23,551 bases of DNA, from the IMG/VR virus record IMGVR_UViG_3300023087_000105, positions 1-23,551 of that record, one strand, 5' to 3'. This document shows, one piece after another, positions 7,690 through 14,507 of the stretch. Below the pieces are notes generated by a model, which was not told the DNA's origin, searched no databases, and saw only the letters and a program-made list of their open reading frames with translations. Each line of letters opens with the position of its first letter. Position 1 is the stretch's first letter. The DNA is from a virus. The position numbers and the translations under genes are program-made.

Positions 7690-7913
7690 GGATATTAGCC
7701 TTACCTCTAAAGCAAATTCTTCACGAAGTTGATATCCTAGAAAAAGAAGTGAAGCAAATGCGTTACAATCTGTTCAAACTAGCATGGTACATGCGTGGTA
7801 GTATGAGCATCGATGAAGCGTGGGAGCTTCCTCCTGAAGATAGAGAAATTATCAGCGATATTGTAAAAGAAAATCTAGAAACTACTAAGAAAAGCGGATT
7901 GCCTTATTTTTAA
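7677..7913 (+). CDS. 51: gp51-like segment, probably translated as -1 frameshift extension of gp26
   Basis: This frame continues from the slippery site to TAA 7911-7913. After the slip it adds 76 residues beginning RIRILALPLKQILHEVDILE and ending in the block MRYNLFKLAWYMRG, then SIDEAWELPPEDREI and NLETTKKSGLPYF. The motif set (YNLFKLAWYMRG, then a DREI helix, then TTKKSGLPxF) is what I know from gp51-like proteins of marine T4-like phages and from C-terminal extensions of tail assembly chaperones. No ATG, GTG or TTG with a ribosome site opens the frame at its natural beginning. The first ATG (7758) would delete the first 25 residues, leaving 51. Frameshifted expression as a 359-residue gp26-gp51 fusion therefore explains it best; a short protein from 7749 (GTG) or 7758 is the alternative. 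The gene tail overlaps the opposing gene by 4 bases. Confidence 0.78.
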   Translation, partial: FFRIRILALPLKQILHEVDILEKEVKQMRYNLFKLAWYMRGSMSIDEAWELPPEDREIISDIVKENLETTKKSGLPYF

Positions 7914-9685
7914 ACTTTTAATAAAAGTTGTTTTACTTGCGCAGCTACGCCTGCTTTCTTAATTTCATTTGCAAGAGCCTTTAAGTCGATCATTGGTTGT
8001 TGACTTTTAGGCTGTTGTTGTGGAACTGTTTCAGGTTTAAGTTCTACATTTGAAGACTGTCCAATTTGTGCAATTTGATCATTTGACATTCCTACATCTT
8101 GTAGGATATTCATAATAGATCCTGTATCTAAAGGTTCGCCTGCGGCTTTCCATTTTTTAAATAATTTATTTGCTGTAACTACATTGCCAATGTCTTTGGC
8201 TTTTTGTTTTATTGCGCCGCCAACAGCACCTGCAGCTTTGCCGATACCTCTTTTAAATTTTGCACCCATTGTGTTTGGGTTGTTTAGTGGAAGTTCTCCT
8301 TGAGCAGGATCTGCTTCTGCAAGGAATAATGCAAAACGTTCTTCCATGTCAATTGATTCTGCTTTGTCTCCTACAGGACCAAAGTCACTTAGTTTTTGAC
8401 TTTTATCAAAGTTTTTATCTACTGGTGTTGCTGTACTACCGCCTTTTAGATCTAATTCTAATTGTTTTTTCTCACTTGATGGAATTGGTTTTGCTTTTTG
8501 AGCATCTGTTACTTTACTATCAACAGCGGTCATAGCACCAGTTACAGCAGCCGCTGCTCCTTCGCCCGATGCTTCAATTGTGTTTAAAAGTTTGTCTAAA
8601 TTGTCACTTGCAGCTGACCATTGCTGTACTTGTTCTGGTGACCATTCTTGTTCTGGAATATTTCCAAGTGCTTCCCAGAGAGCTGTAAGTTCTTTGTTTT
8701 GTTCTTGCACTCCTAGCATAAAGTCATGAAACTTTGCAGCTTCTTGATAATATTCAGGAGTAAAGTTTCCTGCGTCTTGTAATGAAAGTTGAAAACCTTC
8801 AAAATCACTTATTTGTTCTGGAGTTAATACTGTATCATAGTTGTAATAAAAATTGTTTATATTACCACTCATTGTAAGTTTAGTTGAACCTTCTAGTACA
8901 TCAGGAGTAAATCCTTTATCTGCAAAGATAGCTTCTTGTGCTGATTCTAAATTTGCTTTATCAAAACTATCAGCCATGCCTGCTAACTGTTCGTCACCTG
9001 CTGTTGCAATGTTTTCCCAAACAGCATCTTCAATATATCTAAAGGCTGCACCAGCAAGAGCACCATATGCCGCTGTTTTAAGAGATTTGCCAACAGCACT
9101 TGAAAGTTTAGAACCTTGGAGTAAGTCTTTTGTTGAACGTAAAATTAAACCTGCTGCGGCACCGCCTGCAGGTCCTCCTGCAAAAGCCGCTACTGTTGTT
9201 AAAATAGCAACACCTAGTGTTGCTTTACCTGGATTTTCTTTTGCCCAGTTACTAACAGCTTCTATGCCTTTTACAATTTTACTGTCGCTATTTTTTGATT
9301 TAATATCTGCTTTTAATTTTTCAAATTTTGCATCAGCATTTTGTACAGGTCCTGCATTTTGAACCATTTTGCCAAGTTGGTTAATTTTTTGATCAACTTT
9401 CTTTGCAAGATCAACTGGTAATTTTGCAACGTCTGCAGCTTTGCCAGCAAGTGATCTATTCTTGCCACCTGCCATAGCAACTTCTTCTGCACTTCTAAAA
9501 ATATTTTTTACTTGATCCGGAGTAAGTGTTGCTTCACAAACTTTCACATACTGTTCTAGCAAAGGATGTAATTCTTTTTCCCAACGATTTAATTCAATTT
9601 TTTGAGATTCAGTTAAGTCTTGCCAACCTTCTAGCAATATTTTTTGTGTGTTAGGTGCAAATGATTCTACTTCTGTTAGTTTCAT
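7910..9685 (-). CDS. Putative virion protein with glycine-rich hydrophobic segment
   Basis: A 591-residue protein of unknown function. The N-terminal 60 residues are helical and start MKLTEVESFAP. Residues about 155-183 form a glycine/alanine-rich hydrophobic segment able to span a membrane, with a second Ala/Gly-rich patch near 200-215. The middle is helical with many Gln/Glu, and the C-terminal part is basic and helical, with KLFKKWKAAGEPLD, a TGSIMNILQDVGMS helix and a final LKALANEIKKAG...VKQLLLKV-like helix. I know this style from uncharacterised internal or tail-associated virion proteins of marine T4-like phages, some thought to enter the host with the DNA. Its ATG overlaps the stop of the upstream gene (ATGA), so the two are coupled. 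It converges on the gp51 segment with a 4-base overlap and no terminator between. Confidence 0.65.
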   Translation of the reverse strand: MKLTEVESFAPNTQKILLEGWQDLTESQKIELNRWEKELHPLLEQYVKVCEATLTPDQVKNIFRSAEEVAMAGGKNRSLAGKAADVAKLPVDLAKKVDQKINQLGKMVQNAGPVQNADAKFEKLKADIKSKNSDSKIVKGIEAVSNWAKENPGKATLGVAILTTVAAFAGGPAGGAAAGLILRSTKDLLQGSKLSSAVGKSLKTAAYGALAGAAFRYIEDAVWENIATAGDEQLAGMADSFDKANLESAQEAIFADKGFTPDVLEGSTKLTMSGNINNFYYNYDTVLTPEQISDFEGFQLSLQDAGNFTPEYYQEAAKFHDFMLGVQEQNKELTALWEALGNIPEQEWSPEQVQQWSAASDNLDKLLNTIEASGEGAAAAVTGAMTAVDSKVTDAQKAKPIPSSEKKQLELDLKGGSTATPVDKNFDKSQKLSDFGPVGDKAESIDMEERFALFLAEADPAQGELPLNNPNTMGAKFKRGIGKAAGAVGGAIKQKAKDIGNVVTANKLFKKWKAAGEPLDTGSIMNILQDVGMSNDQIAQIGQSSNVELKPETVPQQQPKSQQPMIDLKALANEIKKAGVAAQVKQLLLKV

Positions 9686-10449
9686 AATATACTTGCCAAT
9701 TCTTTTTTCTGTTGCGGATTAAGTGCTTTAATTTTTTTCATTAATTCTGGTGAAATCTTAGGTTGTGCCTGCTTTGCTTGTTTTGGCATAGGCTTACCAG
9801 TTTTATCATCCTTGCCATCTTTATTTGCATCAACAGGTGCAGGCCCTCCAGCCGCTTGCGGCGCACCGCTAGATGCGGGCGCAGGTTTTTGTACGCCAGC
9901 CTTACCAAGCATAGCGTCTTTAGCCGCTTGCATAATAGCGGCATTAATCTGTTGTTTAGTAACTACTCCTGTAGGAATATTAGGAACGTTAGCACCTTTA
10001 GATTTTAAAAATCCAGCAAGCTCTTCACCAGTTGCTGTTTTTACATCTTTTCCTTGTGTGCCAAGAAACTTTCTAAATTCATTATAAAGATTATTTGCGG
10101 TATCAGATAAATCAGCTTTACCAGCAAGGTTACCTGCTTTACCTTTCATGCCAATTTTGCTAAGAACTTTAGCACCAACAGCTTGTCCTGCTTTTTTCAT
10201 CATTCCAACAGGTGCTTCTTCAATGCTTTCATTTGGAGGATCATAGTCCCACATATAAGAACCAGCACCCATATAACTACCACGCTTATAACCTGCTAGT
10301 TGCATTGCGTCATCAGAATCAATGCCTTTTTCTTTAGCCCATTGATATATGTAATAAGATCTTTGGCTATCACTAATATCAGCAAATTTTGCCACTATTT
10401 TTGGATCAGCTTCTTTATCTTCTTTAAAAATTACATCAGTTACTCGCAT
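9682..10449 (-). CDS. Putative virion protein, partner of the 591-residue protein
   Basis: A 255-residue protein of unknown function. It starts MRVTDVIFKED, like the MKLTEV start of its neighbour, then has a Tyr-rich segment (RSYYIYQWAKEKGIDSDDAM, and YKRGSYMGAGSYMWDYDPP at about residues 54-72). A Gly/Lys-rich basic stretch is followed by a helical domain NLYNEFRKFLGTQGKDV with TGEELAGFLKSKG, similar in layout to the KLFKKWKAAGEPLD/TGSIMNIL region of the neighbour. A Pro/Ala/Lys-rich linker contains DANKDGKDDKTG, which looks like a calcium-binding or low-complexity loop. A C-terminal helix is LMKKIKALNPQQKKELASIL. The ribosome site is AAGGA, 10 bases before ATG, and a late box lies 25 bases before it. 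This suggests late expression and a structural role (inference). Confidence 0.65.
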   Translation of the reverse strand: MRVTDVIFKEDKEADPKIVAKFADISDSQRSYYIYQWAKEKGIDSDDAMQLAGYKRGSYMGAGSYMWDYDPPNESIEEAPVGMMKKAGQAVGAKVLSKIGMKGKAGNLAGKADLSDTANNLYNEFRKFLGTQGKDVKTATGEELAGFLKSKGANVPNIPTGVVTKQQINAAIMQAAKDAMLGKAGVQKPAPASSGAPQAAGGPAPVDANKDGKDDKTGKPMPKQAKQAQPKISPELMKKIKALNPQQKKELASIL

Positions 10450-10474
10450 GAAAACATCCTTATTATACTTAATA

Positions 10475-10482
10475 TATTTATG
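10475..10482 (-). promoter_or_regulatory. Late promoter box CATAAATA
   Basis: CATAAATA on the minus strand matches the NATAAATA form of the T4-type late box. It is 25 bases before the ATG of the 255-residue virion protein, with AAGGA between. The same spacing is seen for CTAAATA before the tube-cap gene. Confidence 0.55.
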
Positions 10483-10501
10483 TGTTTCGTTTCACGAAAC
10501 A
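10483..10501. other. Perfect 8-bp inverted repeat
   Basis: TGTTTCGT TTC ACGAAACA, an 8-pair stem with a 3-base loop, directly upstream of the late box for the 255-residue protein. No T-run follows on either strand, so it is not an obvious terminator. It could be an operator or an RNA hairpin. Confidence 0.7.
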
Positions 10502-10574
10502 AGTTTTCGCTATCGCTCAAACTGTTTACTTCGTATTTAATTATGTATGATAGAAGTGAATTATATATGGAACT

Positions 10575-10595
10575 CATTATCACGTAGTGATAATG
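10575..10595. other. Perfect 9-bp inverted repeat
   Basis: CATTATCAC GTA GTGATAATG, a 9-pair stem with a 3-base loop. A protein-binding operator or an RNA hairpin is possible; no T-run follows. Confidence 0.75.
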
Positions 10596-10623
10596 TTTAA
10601 GTTTCATGTAGATTGTTTCAGTC

Positions 10624-10649
10624 AGACGGAACCTGTTACGGTTCCATCT
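10624..10649 (-). other. 10-bp hairpin, wobble pair favours minus-strand RNA
   Basis: On the minus strand AGATGGAACC and GGTTCCGTCT pair over 10 positions (one U-G) around the loop GTAACA. On the plus strand the same position is a C-A mismatch. Confidence 0.7.
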
Positions 10650-10767
10650 AATCTCAAGGTGCTTCATGTGAGTCCGCTCCAGCCGAGACTTGGAAGTAGG
10701 TGTTTATCCGCTGTACAATGGGCTCTGACCTTTCCCAACCTACGTCGACATCAAAATATAGCTTATA

Positions 10768-10791
10768 AGCAATAATTTCTAAATTATAGCT
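10768..10791. other. AT-rich 11-bp inverted repeat
   Basis: AGCAATAATTT and AAATTATAGCT pair at 10 of 11 positions around a 2-base centre, in the AT-rich spacer of the gene-free region. It could act as a hairpin or an operator. Confidence 0.6.
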
Positions 10792-10984
10792 AATACACTA
10801 TATTTTTACCCGTTGCTTCGTTCCTAGTGCATACGGTTTTTATGTACAATGTGCGGTGTTTCGATTGCCAACAATCAACCTACGCCAATCAAACGCTCTA
10901 CTACCGAACGCCGCTCAACGTGTTACGTGTGCTCCTATACGGATGCTTTTTCCACAGCGGTATTTCTAAACTGGCCCGCTAACC

Positions 10985-11434
10985 TTAGGTGTTGGATTGT
11001 TTTGCCTTAATGGTGTGTTCTAGCAAAGCCTTGCGCAATTTATCGGAACCGCCAACTCTAACATTAATAATTCCATTGTAATACTCGTCGCTCTCTAATA
11101 CACGGCGGTCAAATTGCTCTCTTGCCTCAATGTAGGACATTTCGCCCCTGCCTCTGCATAGGTATAATATTTCTCTTGTAAAGTTTTTTTCGCCTAGTGC
11201 TTTAACGTCTGCATTTAATCTATCAGAACTACCCCAATAGGTTTTCCAGTCGCTTTCTTTATAGCCTCTACGTTTATTCTTTTTGCCTTTAAGAGGTGGC
11301 TTTGTAGTTTTAAACTTTGCTAGTTTTTTGCCTATATATTTTTGCCCTGTTTTTTTATTCGTTATTAGATATACGAAGCCTTCAAATTCTTCTGGTATGG
11401 TTTCAATTTTTTTGCCTTTATAAGTCCACTCCAT
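10985..11434 (-). CDS. GIY-YIG family nuclease
   Basis: A 149-residue protein with a GIY-YIG nuclease domain. GFVYLITN (residues 19-26) corresponds to the GIY strand and QKYIGKK (31-37) to the YIG strand. A basic loop PPLKGKKNKRRGYKESDWKT (about 46-65) follows, then YWGSS, a LCRGRGEMSYIEAREQF segment that should supply the catalytic Arg and Glu, and a YYNGIINVR end. Related proteins are widespread in T4-like phages, as free-standing homing endonucleases (seg type) or as nucleases of unknown target. It is the last gene of the gp47-gp46 operon and ends at the start of the gene-free structured region. A homing or DNA-repair role cannot be separated on sequence. The ribosome site overlaps a 14-base near-palindrome (11436-11449). 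Confidence 0.88.
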   Translation of the reverse strand: MEWTYKGKKIETIPEEFEGFVYLITNKKTGQKYIGKKLAKFKTTKPPLKGKKNKRRGYKESDWKTYWGSSDRLNADVKALGEKNFTREILYLCRGRGEMSYIEAREQFDRRVLESDEYYNGIINVRVGGSDKLRKALLEHTIKAKQSNT

Positions 11435-11453
11435 GTAGGTACTTACCTAGCAT

Positions 11454-11663
11454 TTAATCGTCGCTAGGTTCGTTTTGACTTTTTTCCTTGTTTAAGTGTT
11501 TTTCGTGTATTTCATCCATGCGTAATTTTGCAAGTGTACGTATGTTACGTAATGCACGTCTTGCACTTCCGTGTGTTCGCACAGAATTACGAGATTCAAA
11601 TTTTTCGTTCTCTTCAAAATATTCTAAATATGCTTTTACAAGTTTATCGTGAGTATCATCCAT
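11454..11663 (-). CDS. Small charged hypothetical protein downstream of gp46
   Basis: A 69-residue, highly charged and probably all-helical protein: YLEYFEENEKFESRNSVRTH, then a basic helix ARRALRNIRTLAKLRMDEIHEKH and an acidic end. Small proteins with the pattern YFEENEKFE...ARRxLRxIRxLAKxRRxEI occur in many marine T4-like phages; no function is known to me. The ATG overlaps the gp46 stop by one base (TAATG), so it is probably translated by coupling in the recombination operon. The basic helix could bind nucleic acid (inference). Confidence 0.75.
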   Translation of the reverse strand: MDDTHDKLVKAYLEYFEENEKFESRNSVRTHGSARRALRNIRTLAKLRMDEIHEKHLNKEKSQNEPSDD

Positions 11664-13435
11664 TATTCAACTACATCAATATCGTTTTCGTAACTGGTAA
11701 ATCCATTTTCTTTTACAACTTTAAGAACGTTGTTAACTCTGCCAATAAGTTCATCTTTATGACTGATTAAGTAGATATTTTTTTCTCTTTCTCTGCCCAT
11801 TTTCTTAAGTACAGCAAGACTGTTTTCAACACCGTTGGAATCCATACCGCTGTCTATAAGTTCGTCAATGAATAGTAAGTTAACATTTTGATATAAACTT
11901 TCCCAAACGTCACGGAAGGCAAAACTTAGTCCTAGTATAAGTCTATTACGTTCACCACGTGATAGATTATCAAAGTCTAAGTCTTGACCTAACTGTGTAA
12001 TTTCAACAGAAAGGTCATTTAAGAATGTTACGGTGTGCGGCAAACCTAGTTTATCTAGATAGTATGTTAATCTATTGTTTAGATATGCTAGATTTTGATC
12101 GATAATTTTTTTACGTATAAAACTGTCTTTGTTTGTTAGAAGTTTTAACAAGAATTCTTGGTGCTCTTTTGTAGATGTTATATCGTTAACTGTTGACCAA
12201 TCAATATCTTGTTTTGCACTAGCTTCAAGATCGTCAATCTGTTCCTGATACGGGTCAACTTCATCTTTTCTGTTTTCGTAAGCATTTTTTAAAGTGTCTA
12301 CATTGTTTCTATGATCATATGCTTCTTTAGACGTTTCGTAGTACGTGTTCGGACGTCCGTTGATATCACCTATATCGCCGAGCTCTTTTTCAACACTGTT
12401 TAGTTTGTCTGTAATTTCTGTAAGATATGCGTCTGCATCAACTAATTCTTTAGATTTTTTATCTAAAATTTCTGCTTTTTTGTCTGCATGTAAAGACTGT
12501 CCGCATGTATAACAAGTAGCACTATCTAGTTCTAAGATGTCTTTTTCGACTTTTTTAACAGACTTACTGGCACGTAACTGTGCTGTCTCGAGTGTGCTTT
12601 TTTCTTTATTAAGAGCCAAAATAGCATTGTTTAGCTCAGTCCAGTTTGCTAGTTTTTCGTGCGATTCGAGTTCTGCATCAATATCAAGGTGTTCAAGTTC
12701 TTCGATAGATTCCTTTAGCTTTACAACATCTGTAGTGCGTTTTGAAAGCCATGCTTTTTGCTTGCTTTTAAGACCTTCTATAGTTTCGTCAATTTTAGAA
12801 TTAGCAGATTGTATTGCATCAATACGCATAGTTTCTTGCGTAAGTTCGTCTTTAGATTTTCGTACTTCTTCTTTTAAAAGATCTGCTTTTTCAGAAAGTA
12901 TAGTTATTCCGAGTAACTGTTCTATAATAGCACGTTGATCGTTTGTTCGCATGCTTAAGAACGGTTCTGTATAAGTGTTAAGTGCTACAACATGTTTGAA
13001 CATGTCGTGACTCATACCTAATAAAGAATCAATCGATTCCTGTGTTTTACGACTATCACCTTGAGATTCGTCTATGTCAACTTGCTCTTCGTTGTTGACA
13101 TAGAACTTTAAAACATTTGGCGATCTACCTCTCTCAATTCGGTACTGAACACTGTCTTTTTCAAAAGCAAGTGTAACTAACATTCCTTTAGAATTAGTCT
13201 TGTTAATTAAATTGTTTTTTCTTATGTTCGTAAGAGCGTTGCCGTAAAGAGCATAACTTAACGCATTAATTATAGTTGTTTTACCAGTACCATTACGGGA
13301 GCCAGAATCGTCACCTCCTTGATCTAAGTTTTCGCCTAGTACTAGTGTGAGTTGTTGTTTATCAAAGTCAACCGCTTGTGTTTGGTTGCCAACACTCATA
13401 AAATTTTTAACGGTTAGGTCCTTAATTTTAATCAT
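11663..13435 (-). CDS. 46: gp46 recombination endonuclease subunit (Rad50/SbcC-like)
   Basis: A 590-residue SMC-like ATPase. With gp47 it forms the nuclease that resects DNA ends for recombination-dependent replication and host DNA degradation. Walker A is GSRNGTGKT (residues 45-53), preceded by the gp46-typical GENLDQGGDDSG insertion. A long coiled coil surrounds a zinc hook CYTC (308-311). Near the C-terminus are the ABC signature LSRGERNRL and Walker B LLFIDELID, then the H-loop (LISHKDE). The length is close to T4 gp46 (560). Its ATG overlaps the end of gp47 by 8 bases. It belongs to the operon driven by the sigma70-type promoter at 14479-14507. Confidence 0.96.
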   Translation of the reverse strand: MIKIKDLTVKNFMSVGNQTQAVDFDKQQLTLVLGENLDQGGDDSGSRNGTGKTTIINALSYALYGNALTNIRKNNLINKTNSKGMLVTLAFEKDSVQYRIERGRSPNVLKFYVNNEEQVDIDESQGDSRKTQESIDSLLGMSHDMFKHVVALNTYTEPFLSMRTNDQRAIIEQLLGITILSEKADLLKEEVRKSKDELTQETMRIDAIQSANSKIDETIEGLKSKQKAWLSKRTTDVVKLKESIEELEHLDIDAELESHEKLANWTELNNAILALNKEKSTLETAQLRASKSVKKVEKDILELDSATCYTCGQSLHADKKAEILDKKSKELVDADAYLTEITDKLNSVEKELGDIGDINGRPNTYYETSKEAYDHRNNVDTLKNAYENRKDEVDPYQEQIDDLEASAKQDIDWSTVNDITSTKEHQEFLLKLLTNKDSFIRKKIIDQNLAYLNNRLTYYLDKLGLPHTVTFLNDLSVEITQLGQDLDFDNLSRGERNRLILGLSFAFRDVWESLYQNVNLLFIDELIDSGMDSNGVENSLAVLKKMGREREKNIYLISHKDELIGRVNNVLKVVKENGFTSYENDIDVVE

Positions 13436-14450
13436 GCGTTAATCCGTTGTATATCTCCAAAAGTTTTTTCTTATCAAATGAGTCTGTGTCTAGTTCAGAT
13501 ATCTCACTTGCAACGATTTGATCAACACTAACAAATGAACTAATGTCTAAGTCTGTGCTAATTTCTTCAATATGTGATTTAGGTATAAGTGTAATTTCTC
13601 TACAGTTATACTGATTGATAAATGTTTCTTTTATAAAACTTGCTTCTTCATAACTGATATCAATGTCAAGTTCTACTCGCAGGTACATTTTGCTTTTTAT
13701 AAGTGTGTCTTGTTCGTCGATTAGTTTAGAAAGTTTAACAGTTCTATACTTAGGACAATCCGGCCAATTGATGTACTCTGGTTCTTTGTTGTTTTCTTTG
13801 TCAAGAATCATCATACCACGTTCGTCATCCCATGCATCTGCATAGTTGTGAGGGAAAGCATTACCGATATAATGTATTTTGCCTTGATTTTGACGCTTAT
13901 GAAAATGTCCACTAAAGACATAGTCTTGATTAGCAAAGTGTTCTTTGTTTAAGTCACCACCGTGATCAGGCATTTTAACCATAGCATTCATGTAAAAACT
14001 TGGAAGTTCAAAATGTCCAAACATGTATTTTGCCTTACATTTTTGTATTTTTTTCCATTCGTCTGCTACAAGCCATGGGACAATAGCAACATCGTCTTCT
14101 ACAGTTAATTCATCGATAAATGTAATTCCTGGTATGTGTTTTGCAAACGCTGTAGAGTTTACATCTCTTTTATCTTTGTAGTACAAATCATGGTTGCCAT
14201 CGAAGAATATAAACTTGTCAAATGCTTTACCAAGTTTTTCCATACTTCTAATAGTAGCATCCATGGTCGTGAGGTTAAGACTGTTTCGATTGTGATGCCA
14301 ATCTCCACAGAAAATACCAGTTTCACATCCGTTTTCTTTTGCTGTTTTGATATACCAATCTATAAATTCTTCGCAATCGTCATTGTGAACGCGACTGTTA
14401 CTTTTTAGACCAAAGTGTATATCAGTAAACACAGCGGCTTTTTTAAACAA
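13428..14450 (-). CDS. 47: gp47 recombination endonuclease subunit (Mre11/SbcD-like)
   Basis: A 340-residue metallophosphoesterase nuclease, partner of gp46. The phosphodiesterase motifs are in order: FTDIHFG (D10, H12), FCGDWHH (D50), DGNHDLYY (N86, H87, D88), MFGHFE and FSGHFHKRQ for the C-terminal His metal ligands. The length equals that of T4 gp47 (339). The start is TTG at 14450-14448. A strong GGAGG site 7 bases upstream and the MFKKAAVFTDIHFG beginning leave little doubt. Transcription should begin about 20 bases before the TTG from a TTGACA-17-TATTAT promoter lying in the end of gp55. Confidence 0.96.
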   Translation of the reverse strand: MFKKAAVFTDIHFGLKSNSRVHNDDCEEFIDWYIKTAKENGCETGIFCGDWHHNRNSLNLTTMDATIRSMEKLGKAFDKFIFFDGNHDLYYKDKRDVNSTAFAKHIPGITFIDELTVEDDVAIVPWLVADEWKKIQKCKAKYMFGHFELPSFYMNAMVKMPDHGGDLNKEHFANQDYVFSGHFHKRQNQGKIHYIGNAFPHNYADAWDDERGMMILDKENNKEPEYINWPDCPKYRTVKLSKLIDEQDTLIKSKMYLRVELDIDISYEEASFIKETFINQYNCREITLIPKSHIEEISTDLDISSFVSVDQIVASEISELDTDSFDKKKLLEIYNGLTHD

Positions 14451-14478
14451 ACTGAGTCCTCCGTAAGGCTTTTAGTTT

Positions 14479-14507
14479 ATAATATAACAAAAGTTAATCT
14501 TTGTCAA
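14479..14507 (-). promoter_or_regulatory. Sigma70-type early promoter for gp47-gp46
   Basis: On the minus strand the -35 is exactly TTGACA (14507-14502), the spacer 17 bases, and the -10 TATTAT (14484-14479), one base from consensus. The -35 and part of the spacer lie inside the last codons of gp55. The predicted start is near 14472. Confidence 0.68.

Larger units (their letters stand above)
10483..10984 (-). ncRNA. Gene-free GC-rich structured region, candidate noncoding RNA
   Basis: No convincing gene is found here on either strand. Two blocks are GC-rich by hand count: 10621-10740 at 62/120 and 10861-10980 at 60/120. Three coding tracts I counted in the same window have 52, 44 and 35 of 120. 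An AT-rich spacer (10751-10810, 12/60) lies between them. Hairpins at 10483-10501, 10575-10595, 10624-10649, 10696-10743 and 10768-10791 are strong. In the hairpin at 10624-10649 the only non-canonical pair is G-U when read on the minus strand but A-C on the plus strand, which favours a minus-strand RNA. The 9-mers TGTACAATG and CAACCTACG each occur twice (10712/10843 and 10736/10876). No match to tRNA, tmRNA, RNase P, 6S, SRP or a group I intron core was recognised. It may be an ncRNA gene, a long leader or trailer, or a decayed element. Confidence 0.35.

Noticed and set aside
9741-10087. Overlapping open frames of 67-91 codons in other frames of the 255-residue gene
   Set aside because: They are shadows of the real gene, without ribosome sites or family matches.
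10440-10667. 75-codon open frame on the minus strand in the structured gap
   Set aside because: It spans three perfect hairpins and a late promoter box, has no ribosome site and no recognisable family.
10853-10914. tRNA-like fold closed by a 7-bp stem (GCGGTGT with ACGCCGC)
   Set aside because: The 62-base span is too short, there is no T-arm with a TTCGA loop next to the stem, and no anticodon arm can be placed.
10483-10984. tmRNA or group I intron
   Set aside because: No alanine-tRNA-like ends or tag reading frame, and no recognisable P7/R-S intron core; the neighbouring nuclease alone is not enough.
10849-11010. 53-codon Cys-containing open frame (MCGVSIANNQPTPI...) on the plus strand
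   Set aside because: No ribosome site, composition unlike the phage proteins, overlaps the end of the GIY-YIG gene, and the region looks structured rather than coding.
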